Assembly: GCA_015488885.1 (NCBI GenBank)
Contig: WFMW01000059.1
Location: forward strand, 1 to 32,638
Length of the DNA: 32,638 bases
Origin: Gammaproteobacteria bacterium
Lineage (GTDB): Bacteria > Pseudomonadota > Gammaproteobacteria > SZUA-229
Direction of reading: 5' to 3'
Shown here: piece by piece, positions 18,078 to 25,652 of the stretch
Layout of the letters: each line of letters opens with the position of its first letter
Numbering within the stretch: the stretch's first letter is position 1
Made by a program: the position numbers and the translations under genes
The notes under the pieces: generated by a model
Told to the model about the DNA's origin: nothing
The model's database searches: none
What the model saw: only the letters and a program-made list of their open reading frames with translations

Positions 18078-18767
18078 TTACGTTGATGTTTTACGTTTAA
18101 GTTTATAGACCGTTTCAGTCAGGGCACTGAGTCCTTTTGCCTTAAAATGTGCCTCCTGCTCAAGCGCGTCTTTATAGAGTAGTTTTTCGACCTGAAAATC
18201 TTTTGCATATAGCTCATTGACTTCAGCTTCGCTGACAGAAAAAGGTGGGCCGTCCATTTCGGACTGAGCGTAACTCAGGGTTACCAGCAGGGTTCGAGTC
18301 CCTGGCTGTTGTAGTTCGGCCATTTTGTTCACATAGCTGCGTCGCATGTCTTCAGGCAGGGCAATCAGCGCAGCGCGGTCGAAGACATCGGTAATACCGC
18401 TAAAATCTTCTGCCTGTAAAGCAAAAAAATCACCCTGATAGATTTCAATATCCGCCAGCTGCCCGGTGTGCCGATAAAAGGCATAATCGTCTTTTTTTAC
18501 TGACTGATAATTCAGCCCATTTTCGCTAAAAAAATTGTCTACAGCCCGGTCACTGCATTCCACACCCAGTACAGCATAACCGTTCTGTGCCAGCCACAAC
18601 ATATCCAGTGACTTGCCACATAAGGGAACAAAAACTTTTAATGGCGCACGCCGCGCCGGATCCATGCCTTTGGTGCCATAAAAATAGCTCAGGTAGGGAT
18701 TCACTTTTTGCTGGTGAAAACCAATTTGATTGTTTTGCCAGCGTTGATTCCAGAATTCAATATCCAT
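18078..18767 (-). CDS. tpm: Thiopurine S-methyltransferase (TPMT)
   Basis: A 229-residue SAM-dependent methyltransferase. The start FWNQRWQNNQIGFHQQKVNPYL, the SAM-binding region VFVPLCGKSLDMLWLAQNGYAVLGVECS, and later FDRAALIALPEDMR with LLVTLSYAQSEMDGPPFSV are characteristic. In bacteria TPMT methylates thiol, selenium or tellurium compounds and can give volatile or less toxic products. The gene precedes the PreP-like protease on the same strand; no functional link is evident. Confidence 0.95.
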   Translation of the reverse strand: MDIEFWNQRWQNNQIGFHQQKVNPYLSYFYGTKGMDPARRAPLKVFVPLCGKSLDMLWLAQNGYAVLGVECSDRAVDNFFSENGLNYQSVKKDDYAFYRHTGQLADIEIYQGDFFALQAEDFSGITDVFDRAALIALPEDMRRSYVNKMAELQQPGTRTLLVTLSYAQSEMDGPPFSVSEAEVNELYAKDFQVEKLLYKDALEQEAHFKAKGLSALTETVYKLKRKTST

Positions 18768-18807
18768 TAGTATTAATCAAATAGTCAGCATCAAATTTAA
18801 GGCATTA

Positions 18808-18830
18808 GTAACGACTCCGTGAGTAGTTAC
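18808..18830 (-). other. Hairpin between the small unknown gene and tpm
   Basis: GTAACGACT (18808-18816) and AGTAGTTAC (18822-18830) pair at 8 of 9 positions around a 5-base loop, in the 75-base spacer between the stop of the 91-residue gene and the tpm start. It is followed on the minus strand by an AT-rich stretch rather than a T-run. It may weaken read-through into tpm. Confidence 0.35.
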
Positions 18831-18842
18831 AGGCATTATTAA

Positions 18843-19118
18843 TTAACTCTGGCCTGGTTTCCAGATACCAAATGCATCCTCAGCGGGTGCCAGATCAGCT
18901 TCAACCTGTTCGACAACCTGCCCCATAAAATGTTGCAGATCATCAAGCAGTCTTTTTTTATCCACTCCCGGCTGACCCTGATGAGCCAGCAGGTAACCGG
19001 TTATCGCCGTCAGATATTGCATCACATACATATCGTTATTGGCCGCCGGATCGTGTTTTTCTATGACTGCCCGAATCTCTGCAATCATCTCGGATGACAG
19101 TTGTATACCACCACTCAT
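18843..19118 (-). CDS. Small protein of unknown function with an EDAFGIWKPG end
   Basis: A 91-residue, acidic, soluble, apparently helical protein without Cys or a signal peptide. Its start MSGGIQLSSEMIAEIRAVIEKHD, the central YVMQYLTAITGYLLAHQ and the ending AEDAFGIWKPGQ look like a conserved small gammaproteobacterial protein, but I cannot name a family. It is divergently oriented from the YqfO-like gene, sharing a 142-base intergenic region with repeated CCTGAAT sites, so the two may be co-regulated. Confidence 0.75.
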   Translation of the reverse strand: MSGGIQLSSEMIAEIRAVIEKHDPAANNDMYVMQYLTAITGYLLAHQGQPGVDKKRLLDDLQHFMGQVVEQVEADLAPAEDAFGIWKPGQS

Positions 19119-19170
19119 ACGGTTATTTCCTGTTTATTGAAGTATTTTTGAAAGCGGTATAGTGTATGCT

Positions 19171-19228
19171 ATTTCAGGTCGGACGAATACCCTGAATTAT
19201 TATGGAAACCTGAATCCGTAAATTCAGG
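19171..19228. promoter_or_regulatory. Cluster of CCTGAAT half-sites in a divergent promoter region
   Basis: Four related half-sites lie in the 142-base region between the divergent genes: ATTTCAGG (19171-19178), CCTGAAT (19191-19197), CCTGAAT (19209-19215) and ATTCAGG (19222-19228). They form two inverted pairs, the second a perfect 7-bp dyad with a 6-base centre, and the direct copies are 18 bases apart. A -10-like TAAAAT for the plus-strand gene starts right after the last half-site (19229-19234). The layout resembles an operator; no known consensus is recognised. Confidence 0.45.
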
Positions 19229-19260
19229 TAAAATAGACGGCAACTGAAACAGACAGAAGT

Positions 19261-19572
19261 ATGTATAAGATTTGTGTATATATCCCTGAAAATGCGGTAG
19301 AAAAAGTCAAGCAGGCCCTGTTTGATGCAGGCGCGGGGCATATTGGCAATTATGACTGTTGCTGCTGGCAAACCGTCGGCACCGGTCAGTTCCGTCCACT
19401 TGCTGGCAGCCAACCGACAATCGGTTCACGGCATAAACTTGAGCAGGTAAAGGAAATTAAAATCGAACTGGTATGTGAACAGCCATTTCTGCAGGCGGCC
19501 ATCACAGCCATGAAACGCAGCCATCCTTATGAAACTCCTGCTTATGATGTCTGGAAGCTGGAAAATTACTGA
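19261..19572 (+). CDS. NIF3/YqfO-like (CutA-like fold) small protein
   Basis: A 103-residue protein matching the stand-alone domain inserted in YqfO/NIF3 proteins, with a ferredoxin-like, CutA-related fold. Diagnostic stretches are YKICVYIPENAVEKVKQALFDAGAG, IGNYDCCCWQTVGTGQFRPL, and the ending MKRSHPYETPAYDVWKL. It probably forms trimers and may bind metals or nucleotides, but no activity is established. The tandem CCC is notable. It is expressed away from the 91-residue gene. Confidence 0.88.
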   Translation: MYKICVYIPENAVEKVKQALFDAGAGHIGNYDCCCWQTVGTGQFRPLAGSQPTIGSRHKLEQVKEIKIELVCEQPFLQAAITAMKRSHPYETPAYDVWKLENY

Positions 19573-19597
19573 AAAAATCTTTGTCGATATATCAGTA

Positions 19598-20170
19598 TTA
19601 GTGTACGTCAGTTACCGCTTTTACCTGCTTAAAAACACGATGAACGATTTTATCCAGCGCAACAGGAATCCTGTTTGCACCGTAATAAACACATTTTTTA
19701 TAGCTGGATACTGATACGCAAAGACTATTACTACTGGCACTGGACGTAATATTGAATGCCATCCTCACCCTGCCATCAGATCCCAGACCGGCAACAGGAT
19801 AAGGAGCATATTGTGTTGGCAGGCTAAAAAAATGTATTTCATTCAACTGATTAAACAAACTTATAAGCTGCTTATCTGAATAGGCAAAGTTCTGCTGCCT
19901 GGCCTTATGGAATAATTTGCCTCCCCACTTACCTGACAGCTGTATCCGCCAGGGGGAATAGTTTGCATTACCGTTCTGGCAAGTTATATCAATACGCAAT
20001 GCAGACACATTGAATGTAGCCGGTAACCGGCTATCTGTCTTGTCAGCCACCTCACCTGCCCTGCTAACCGCTGGCAGAATAACGGCAAGGAACAGGAGCC
20101 ATGCCAGAAAAAAACCGCAGCGCTTACTGTATTTGGAAACTTCCTGCTTGAAAGAATTCAACTGGAACAA
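19598..20170 (-). CDS. Secreted protein of unknown function, coupled to a PEP-CTERM metalloprotease
   Basis: About 187-190 residues with a clear Sec signal peptide: basic KYSKRC, hydrophobic FFLAWLLFLAVILP, and cleavage near VSRAGE. The rest is a beta-rich domain with four Cys (near ITCQNG, SLCVS, KKCVYY). I recognise no family; the layout distantly recalls DUF6438-type domains. The called start is TTG at 20170. A second TTG at 20161 overlaps the protease stop as TTGA, a typical coupling arrangement, and may be the real start. Overlap with the preceding protease gene suggests that they work together outside the cytoplasm. Confidence 0.65.
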   Translation of the reverse strand: MFQLNSFKQEVSKYSKRCGFFLAWLLFLAVILPAVSRAGEVADKTDSRLPATFNVSALRIDITCQNGNANYSPWRIQLSGKWGGKLFHKARQQNFAYSDKQLISLFNQLNEIHFFSLPTQYAPYPVAGLGSDGRVRMAFNITSSASSNSLCVSVSSYKKCVYYGANRIPVALDKIVHRVFKQVKAVTDVH

Positions 20171-21150
20171 CGTTTTCTTAATGATGTTAACAGACCCAGT
20201 CCGGAAAACATTAACCAGAAAGCGGGTGGCAGCGGTACCGGTGTCAGGTTATAACCTATCACATCCAGCCCGGTCAGTTCTGTTGTCATATTTGTTGCGT
20301 AAACACCACGCGTACCAAAAGCATTCTGAACATGCACACCTCTGCCGGTATGATAATCGCCATAATCACCTGTTGAATCCTGATTAAACTGTACTAATTG
20401 CGTGGCGCCACCATCGATAGAGAAATAGGCATTATCACCAGCAGTTGTATAGGTTCTGGTACCAGCCAATGTATAGCGAAATAAATCCATGGGAGAAAAA
20501 AAACTTGTATCAGGCTGCCCCAACCATGAACCATTGCCTAATACCTCATCTATTTCATGCATAGCCACATTTTGCAAATCATATTTATTTGGATCAATGC
20601 TGGTACGATTAAAATTAGTCTTGTTTAAGTTCAATGAAATAGTGGCATCCCAGGAACTACTACCATCAGGTACCGATATACTCGTAGTATCTAACCCGAC
20701 AGCTACGGCATTACCCCGGGTTAACAGAATGGTATTTGATGTTCCGGGAACCGGTGAAGAGGTCGAAGGCAGATGGGACAAAGCTATTGTATCATTCACA
20801 CTGTTGCTATCATTTTTCAAGGCATTCAGATAGTTCCCATAGTTAAACCCGAAAATACTTTGTAATGAACTTCCAAGCCCGGAACCACTGTTGACAAATT
20901 TAATCTTTAAATTGACATTATCACTTATTCGAGATTGAAAAAAATTGATTGCCTGATTAACTGTGGTTTGAGCAGCTGAATCGAACCCCGATACAAAAGT
21001 CGGCGTAATAGTGAGTCCCTGAGCAGACAGGGCAGTACCCGCTAATCCGATAGCTAGCGACAGGCAGGTTATTTTTTTTATTAACTGTTTTCTTACAACA
21101 ACTAATGTGTTTTTTTCACAAGGAAAAAGACCTTTACTTTTATATTTCAT
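20158..21150 (-). CDS. PEP-CTERM-sorted metalloprotease-like secreted protein
   Basis: A 330-residue exported protein. It has a signal peptide (about residues 20-44: VVVRKQLIKK, then a hydrophobic run ending ALSAQG), a central domain like the NF038122-type secreted metalloproteases, with the zinc-site candidate MHEIDEVLG (near residue 198), and a C-terminal VPLPPAFWLMFSGLGLL segment followed by RKR. That tail is a PEP-CTERM-type sorting signal, variant VPLPAAxWL, which exosortase cuts during export in exopolysaccharide-forming bacteria. The motif is HExxE, not HExxH, so activity cannot be assumed. Exosortase is not in the window. The first about 19 residues before the signal are unusual and the true start may be further in. 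Confidence 0.82.
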   Translation of the reverse strand: MKYKSKGLFPCEKNTLVVVRKQLIKKITCLSLAIGLAGTALSAQGLTITPTFVSGFDSAAQTTVNQAINFFQSRISDNVNLKIKFVNSGSGLGSSLQSIFGFNYGNYLNALKNDSNSVNDTIALSHLPSTSSPVPGTSNTILLTRGNAVAVGLDTTSISVPDGSSSWDATISLNLNKTNFNRTSIDPNKYDLQNVAMHEIDEVLGNGSWLGQPDTSFFSPMDLFRYTLAGTRTYTTAGDNAYFSIDGGATQLVQFNQDSTGDYGDYHTGRGVHVQNAFGTRGVYATNMTTELTGLDVIGYNLTPVPLPPAFWLMFSGLGLLTSLRKRCSS

Positions 21151-21307
21151 TATTATTCTCAGTTTATTTTTATGAATATCTTTACAGAAACTATCAAATT
21201 AACCCTATTTTTATAATTGAAGCAATTTTTATGCCATTAAGATAGTTTTCTTGTATTTCAGTAGCTTGGTAAAAAGGCACTATATTAGAAAAATAAGATA
21301 TGTAAAA

Positions 21308-21323
21308 AATACCGACCGGTATT
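21308..21323 (-). terminator. Intrinsic terminator of pdxH
   Basis: On the minus strand AATACC-GGTC-GGTATT (complement of 21308-21323) forms a 6-bp stem with a 4-base loop, followed by TTTTAC in a T-run. It lies 30 bases after the pdxH stop, so it fits termination of pdxH and insulation of the metalloprotease gene. Confidence 0.6.
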
Positions 21324-21352
21324 CAGTTACAACAAAATATGATATGAATCCA

Positions 21353-22009
21353 TCAGGGTGACAGCCGCTGAATTTCCCAGCCTTTATTATCATCAGGCTG
21401 ATAGAAAAACACATCATGCAGGCGGTTTTCCCTGGCCTGCCAGAACTCAAAGCTGGTTGGCCTGACCCGGTAGCCACCCCAGAAATCCGGCAGGGGAACT
21501 TCACCATTGGCAAATTTGTGTTTGATTTTTTCCACCATGCTATCAAGCATGGCACGGGTTTTAATCACCTGGCTTTGATGCGATGACCAGGCACCAAGCT
21601 GACTGCCGCGCTGGCGGGTAGAAAAATACTTTAGCGATTCTGCCACGGAAATTTTTTCTGCCAGGCCGGTAATTTTTACCTGTCGCCCCAGCGGATACCA
21701 GGGAAACAGCAAACTGACACGATTGTTGTGCTGGATGTGTTGTGCCTTACGACTGCCATAATTGCTAAAAAAGATAAAACCCTGTTCATCATAAAGTTTA
21801 AGCAAAACCATGCGCTGCCAGGGTTGCCCCTGTTTATCAACGGTTGCCAGGGACATGGCAGTGGGTTCGGCAATATCTGTTTTCAGGGTCTGTTGATACC
21901 AGTTCTCAAACTGTTTAAAAGGATTGCTTTCAAGGTCATCTTTGTGCAATCCCTGCTGCATAAATAAGTCACGCAAATCAGCAGGACGGGATAGATTAAT
22001 AGATTTCAT
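21353..22009 (-). CDS. pdxH: Pyridoxine/pyridoxamine 5'-phosphate oxidase
   Basis: A 218-residue FMN-dependent enzyme that oxidises pyridoxine or pyridoxamine phosphate to pyridoxal 5'-phosphate, the last step of vitamin B6 synthesis and salvage. Characteristic stretches are NPFKQFENWYQQ near residue 30, AMSLATVD, QRMVLLK (FMN contact), FIFFSNYGSRKAQ, LGAWSSHQSQVI, and the ending FWGGYRVRP with the terminal RLSP. Length and motifs are complete. It is transcribed alone and followed by an intrinsic terminator. Confidence 0.98.
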   Translation of the reverse strand: MKSINLSRPADLRDLFMQQGLHKDDLESNPFKQFENWYQQTLKTDIAEPTAMSLATVDKQGQPWQRMVLLKLYDEQGFIFFSNYGSRKAQHIQHNNRVSLLFPWYPLGRQVKITGLAEKISVAESLKYFSTRQRGSQLGAWSSHQSQVIKTRAMLDSMVEKIKHKFANGEVPLPDFWGGYRVRPTSFEFWQARENRLHDVFFYQPDDNKGWEIQRLSP

Positions 22010-22232
22010 TATTAAGCAGACATGTTGAAAATAAAATTATCAGTGATAAGAGTATCTCTTGGATTTCAGATATACTCCAAAGGCAAATAGTTATTCATCA
22101 AGTGTTGTTATTGAAATCAACTTGTCGCATTTCTATCACATATCCTGGTTAAATTTGGCAGACTGCTGATGATTTTTCACTTCAGAACTGTTACTGTTAT
22201 TTACTGATGTAAATCACTAATGAGACCTAATA

Positions 22233-23015
22233 ATGAAATTACAACCACGTCCGTTTTTACTTGCTACTGCCATTATTTCAGCCATGACTGCGACAACGGT
22301 GTTTGCTGATAATGGCCAGAATCCCTGGTCACCTGATTATAATTCTAAGCAGTATAATTCAAACCAGTATAATTCGAATCAGTATAGACCAAACCAGTAC
22401 AACCGAAACCATTATAACTCGGGTCGGTATAGCTCACCACGGTACAACACACGGCCAGCTCATCATAACCATCAATTACCACCACAGCAATATCAACATC
22501 GTACAGCATCACGATCCACCAACCCCTGGCGTCAACCTGCTCCTCCCCAGAGTGCCAGAACACCGGCTTATCGGCAATCATCCTCTGCCCATAATACCTA
22601 TAACAGACAGCCACCACAAACTGAAAATATAATGCATTACAACCGAGCACCTGCCAGTCAAGCTCATTTCAGGCCGAACGGGTTTAATCCAAATCATAGT
22701 TTTAAGCAGAATCATGTTGCACCAAATCCCTCATCTCGCTTTAACAACCCGGGTTATAACCCTTATTTCCAACGTCGCCACCATAATAATTTCTGGGGGA
22801 ACAGCGGTCCCGGTGCATGGATGAACCCTAACAGACATAATCTCAGCCAGGGTTGGGATGATATGCTCAATGCACCCAGCCGTATGGGTGATATGCCAGG
22901 TGGCTGGTCAGCGCCTTCCGTTAGTATGCCTAACCCCGTTGATGTGGGTGATCAGTTTAAGGATAATGCCAGAAATCTACCTGATCAGATGCGTAATATG
23001 AATAGTGGTAACTAA
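22233..23015 (+). CDS. Secreted Asn/Tyr/Gln-rich repeat protein of unknown function
   Basis: A 260-residue protein with a clean signal peptide (basic MKLQPRP, hydrophobic core, cleavage near VFADNG). Residues about 35-75 hold a five-residue repeat of the NQYNS type (YNSKQ, YNSNQ, YNSNQ, YRPNQ, YNRNH, YNSGR), then Pro/His/Gln/Arg-rich low complexity, and a C-terminal segment that looks more ordered (MGDMPGGW...MPNPVDVGDQFKDNARNLPDQM). No family is recognised. The composition suggests an extracellular matrix or cell-surface structural role, possibly aggregation-prone. An adjacent MITE copy begins directly at its stop codon. Confidence 0.7.
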   Translation: MKLQPRPFLLATAIISAMTATTVFADNGQNPWSPDYNSKQYNSNQYNSNQYRPNQYNRNHYNSGRYSSPRYNTRPAHHNHQLPPQQYQHRTASRSTNPWRQPAPPQSARTPAYRQSSSAHNTYNRQPPQTENIMHYNRAPASQAHFRPNGFNPNHSFKQNHVAPNPSSRFNNPGYNPYFQRRHHNNFWGNSGPGAWMNPNRHNLSQGWDDMLNAPSRMGDMPGGWSAPSVSMPNPVDVGDQFKDNARNLPDQMRNMNSGN

Positions 23016-23151
23016 GATTGAGAACCGGAATTTTTTAGAGCAAGGCGCTAAGTGATTGGAATAGTTACTCTATTTCAATTACCTAGTCACGCAGCTATGA
23101 GAACACTGGACGTATAAAGGTGTAGTCACGACTTATTCAAAGGTTCACTAA
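23012..23151. mobile_element. Truncated MITE copy (23016-23147) at a stop codon
   Basis: Bases 23016-23147 align, inverted, with the full element at 3540-3700 and are about four fifths identical by eye. The copy lacks the first 29 bases, including one terminal repeat. The right end GACTTATTCAAAGGTTCA is followed by CTAA (23148-23151), and CTAA also stands at the left junction (23012-23015), where it forms the stop codon of the repeat protein. The internal inverted repeat is kept: 23048-23064 with 23070-23086, 14 of 17 positions. Confidence 0.7.
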
Positions 23152-23259
23152 CTGAGATACGGGTTACCCATAACGCGCAGGCGTAATACTGTCTTGCTAA
23201 TAATCAGATAGATTTCTGCTAAAAGCATGCAGGAATGACGGTAAAATATAAAGTATTTG

Positions 23260-23305
23260 CGTAAGTGAGTGCCGTTACGTAAGAGTATGCCGTTGGGTAA
23301 GAACA
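23260..23305. repeat. 18-bp degenerate tandem repeat
   Basis: CGTAAGTGAGTGCCGTTA (23260-23277), CGTAAGAGTATGCCGTTG (23278-23295) and a partial GGTAAGAACA (from 23296) follow one another in the 433-base non-coding stretch between the repeat-protein gene and the cold-shock gene. This stretch otherwise holds the MITE copy, the 16-bp repeat and the terminator; I see no gene in it. Confidence 0.55.
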
Positions 23306-23306
23306 T

Positions 23307-23370
23307 AGGGGATAAATTATAAGGGGGATAAATTATAAGGGGGATAAATTATAAGGGGGATAAATTATAA
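23307..23370. repeat. Four tandem copies of a 16-bp unit
   Basis: The unit GGGGGATAAATTATAA occurs at 23323-23338, 23339-23354 and 23355-23370; the copy before them (23307-23322) differs only in its first base. The three full copies are identical, implying recent expansion or sequence conservation. There is no spacer, so it is not a CRISPR array. Confidence 0.85.
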
Positions 23371-23383
23371 AAATGACGGGCAT

Positions 23384-23413
23384 AAAAAAACCCGCGATAA
23401 TCGCGGGTTTTTT
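23384..23413 (-). terminator. Bidirectional intrinsic terminator after the cold-shock gene
   Basis: CCCGCGAT-AA-style hairpin: CCCGCGA (23391-23397) pairs with TCGCGGG (23401-23407), flanked by A7 on the left and T6 on the right, so it can work on both strands. It lies 35 bases downstream of the cold-shock gene stop and also faces transcription from the repeat-protein side. Confidence 0.85.
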
Positions 23414-23448
23414 CAGTTTATATATTGCAGTTTATGTATTGGGCTGAT

Positions 23449-23649
23449 TTAGGCCTGTACATTAACTGCCTGTGGGCCTTTCGGTCCATCTTCAACTTCA
23501 AAAGTCACCTGTTGACCTTCGGCAAGTGTGCGAAAGCCATCACTTGAAATAGCTGAAAAGTGAACAAAAACATCTTTGCCACCATCAGCAGGAGAAATAA
23601 AGCCGAAGCCCTTGGATTCGTTAAACCATTTTACGGTTCCTGTAGCCAT
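23449..23649 (-). CDS. Cold-shock-domain protein, CspA family
   Basis: A 66-residue nucleic-acid chaperone consisting of one cold-shock domain: [16 protein letters not shown] (RNP1 KGFGFI) and DVFVHFSAI (RNP2), ending GPQAVNVQA. It binds single-stranded RNA and DNA and melts mRNA structure. The start ATG at 23649 is chosen because the domain begins there and GAGGT lies seven bases upstream; the frame stays open for a further 75 codons, but that extension is the untranslated leader. The leader is about 159 bases from the predicted start site, long as for cold-regulated csp genes. Which paralogue (CspA, C, D, E) it is cannot be told. Confidence 0.96.
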   Translation of the reverse strand: MATGTVKWFNESKGFGFISPADGGKDVFVHFSAISSDGFRTLAEGQQVTFEVEDGPKGPQAVNVQA

Positions 23650-23801
23650 GATGTACCTCATCAAGAAAAATATTAAAAAAAGAGTGTTACAAATCTTACG
23701 AGGTATTAGCAAGAAAACTTCATGACAAAAAACCTGGATAGAAAATGTAGCATAATGTATGTCTAAATGAAACTCGTCTATATGAAACCAGTCAAACAGA
23801 C

Positions 23802-23820
23802 ATACACGCGGTGTATTATA
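23802..23820 (-). promoter_or_regulatory. Promoter -10 and dyad of the cold-shock gene
   Basis: On the minus strand a perfect TATAAT (complement of 23815-23820) lies 16 bases after a weak TTGTAT. It overlaps a dyad ATACAC-GCG-GTGTAT (23802-23816) that would fall at the transcription start, giving either an operator or a stem at the very 5' end of the leader. The predicted leader is then about 159 bases. No gene is seen in the 558 bases between the cold-shock start and the helicase start. Confidence 0.45.
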
Positions 23821-23986
23821 ATGCACACAAGTGTAAATACAAGCATTTAGCAGATTCTTTTTAACTTCTAACAACGATTTTTATCAAATCAACGACAAAT
23901 CACCCCTTTATCCATCCATCGCCATCATCATTCAGGGATTTAGCCACAAAAATAGCTGCTAAAAGGCACAAGCCTGTTTTTTGCTG

Positions 23987-24026
23987 TATAATACGCGCTC
24001 AATTTCCTGTGCACTCGGTCTGCACA
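23987..24026 (+). promoter_or_regulatory. Candidate promoter and leader hairpin of the helicase gene
   Basis: TATAAT at 23987-23992 has no convincing -35 partner but is preceded directly by TG. Just after the predicted start lies TGTGCA (24008-24013) with TGCACA (24021-24026), a 6-bp stem with a 7-base loop. This would give the helicase mRNA a leader of about 208 bases, comparable with cold-induced helicase genes. Confidence 0.35.
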
Positions 24027-24207
24027 CTGTTATGAATAATGGTTAGGGATATTCTGGTTAAGCAGCTTATCTCTGGAATAGCGCCACAGTGCGTTGTTTA
24101 TCCTCAAAACAAGCCAAAACCATAAATAATTTCCGCCTGGACCGAACCTGAACATCTCAACCAGCTGTTTTTGTTAGGCCGATCCAAAATCTGGAGTACA
24201 TCTTCGT

Positions 24208-25554
24208 ATGTCATTTGAAAAACTCGGTCTAATGACCGAATTACACCGCGCTGTCGCCGAAAAAGGTTATCAGCAACCCACACCTATTCAGCAACAGGCT
24301 ATTCCACTTATCCTTAATGGTCGGGATATCATGGGTGGTGCACAAACCGGCACCGGCAAAACGGCAGGTTTTACCCTGCCCATGCTGCATCGCCTGATGG
24401 CAAGCACACGGCCACAAAAAGGTCGTCGGCCATTACGTGCACTGGTACTTACCCCTACCCGCGAACTGGCTGCTCAGGTATATGAAAGTGTCCGGGATTA
24501 CGGCAAATACCTGCCGCTACGTGCTACCGTGGTTTATGGTGGTGTCAGCATCAATCCGCAAAAACAGAAACTTGTTAAAGGTGTCGATATTCTGGTAGCA
24601 ACGCCAGGGCGACTGCTGGATCATGTCGGTCAACGCTCTGTCAACCTGTCACAGGTCGATATTCTGGTACTGGATGAAGCGGATCGGATGCTGGATATGG
24701 GCTTTATCCATGATATTCGTAAAGTGCTTGCTCTGCTGCCGAAAAACAAACAGACCCTGCTGTTTTCTGCTACTTTCTCCAGTGCCATCAAGAAACTGGC
24801 CAACGGGCTATTAAAATCGCCCACCCTGATTGAGGTTGCTGGTCGCAATACTACCGCTGAACAGGTTACTCAGGTGATTCATCCGGTCGATAAAACGCGC
24901 AAGCGTGAATTGCTTTCCTTACTCATCGGCAAAAATAACTGGCAGCAGGTACTGGTTTTTACCCGTACCAAACATGGTGCCAACCGTCTCAGTAAACAGT
25001 TGATTAGCGATGGCATCAGTGCAGCCGCTATCCATGGCAATAAAAGCCAGGGCGCACGTACCCGGGCACTGGCAGAATTTAAAAAGGGTGACGTACGTGT
25101 CCTGGTTGCCACTGATATTGCAGCCCGTGGCATTGATATCGATCATTTGCCACATGTGGTGAATTTTGAACTGCCGAATGTGGCTGAAGATTATGTCCAC
25201 CGTATTGGACGAACCGGTCGTGCTGGCAATCAGGGTGAAGCCATGTCACTGGTCTGCGTAGATGAGCATAAACTGCTGAAAGACATCGAACGTTTGATTA
25301 AACGTGATATTCCTCAATGTATTATTGAAGATTTTGAACCGGATCCATCGATAAAAGCCGAACCCATTACCCGGGGTCGTAACAATAACCGGGGACGCAG
25401 TAATAATCGCCCTTCGTCCAGCAATGACAATAAAGGTAGACGGCCAAAATCAAAACGCTCGGCAAGCAGCAATTATGCCTCGTCGGCACAAACATCCGGT
25501 AACAGGCGTTCAAAGAGTCGCCGACACCGCAACCATGCACAACAGGCTGCGTGA
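24208..25554 (+). CDS. DEAD-box ATP-dependent RNA helicase, RhlE-like
   Basis: A 448-residue helicase with all DEAD-box motifs: the Q motif near [21 protein letters not shown] (motif I, about residue 45), PTRELAAQ (Ia), TPGRLLDH (Ib), DEAD (II), SATFS (III), then RGIDI (V) and [10 protein letters not shown] (VI). After about residue 385 the tail is very basic and Arg/Asn/Ser-rich ([14 protein letters not shown]), as in RhlE, which helps RNA binding. RhlE-type helicases act in ribosome assembly and RNA turnover and are often cold-induced. The divergent cold-shock gene and long leader support that. A GGAG site lies 11 bases from the ATG. Confidence 0.93.
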   Translation: MSFEKLGLMTELHRAVAEKGYQQPTPIQQQAIPLILNGRDIMGGAQTGTGKTAGFTLPMLHRLMASTRPQKGRRPLRALVLTPTRELAAQVYESVRDYGKYLPLRATVVYGGVSINPQKQKLVKGVDILVATPGRLLDHVGQRSVNLSQVDILVLDEADRMLDMGFIHDIRKVLALLPKNKQTLLFSATFSSAIKKLANGLLKSPTLIEVAGRNTTAEQVTQVIHPVDKTRKRELLSLLIGKNNWQQVLVFTRTKHGANRLSKQLISDGISAAAIHGNKSQGARTRALAEFKKGDVRVLVATDIAARGIDIDHLPHVVNFELPNVAEDYVHRIGRTGRAGNQGEAMSLVCVDEHKLLKDIERLIKRDIPQCIIEDFEPDPSIKAEPITRGRNNNRGRSNNRPSSSNDNKGRRPKSKRSASSNYASSAQTSGNRRSKSRRHRNHAQQAA

Positions 25555-25652
25555 TTGGACACATAATAACTATCGATTATTTAATATTCAAATATTTAGA
25601 ATTTAATATTTAAAGTTATTTAATACTTTTAAGATATATAGCGGAAAAATTT

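Noticed and set aside
22303-22632. A long Ile/His-rich frame on the plus strand inside the repeat-protein gene.
   Set aside because: It is a shifted reading of the repeats; the other frame has a signal peptide and fits better.
23307-23370. Regular repeats as a possible CRISPR array.
   Set aside because: Units of 16 bp abut without spacers and no cas gene is nearby, so this is a plain tandem repeat.
23650-23874. The cold-shock frame stays open upstream to give a 141-residue protein.
   Set aside because: The extension is Cys/Phe/Ile-rich with no domain, spans the predicted promoter, and a strong ribosome site stands before the ATG at the domain start; it is the untranslated leader.
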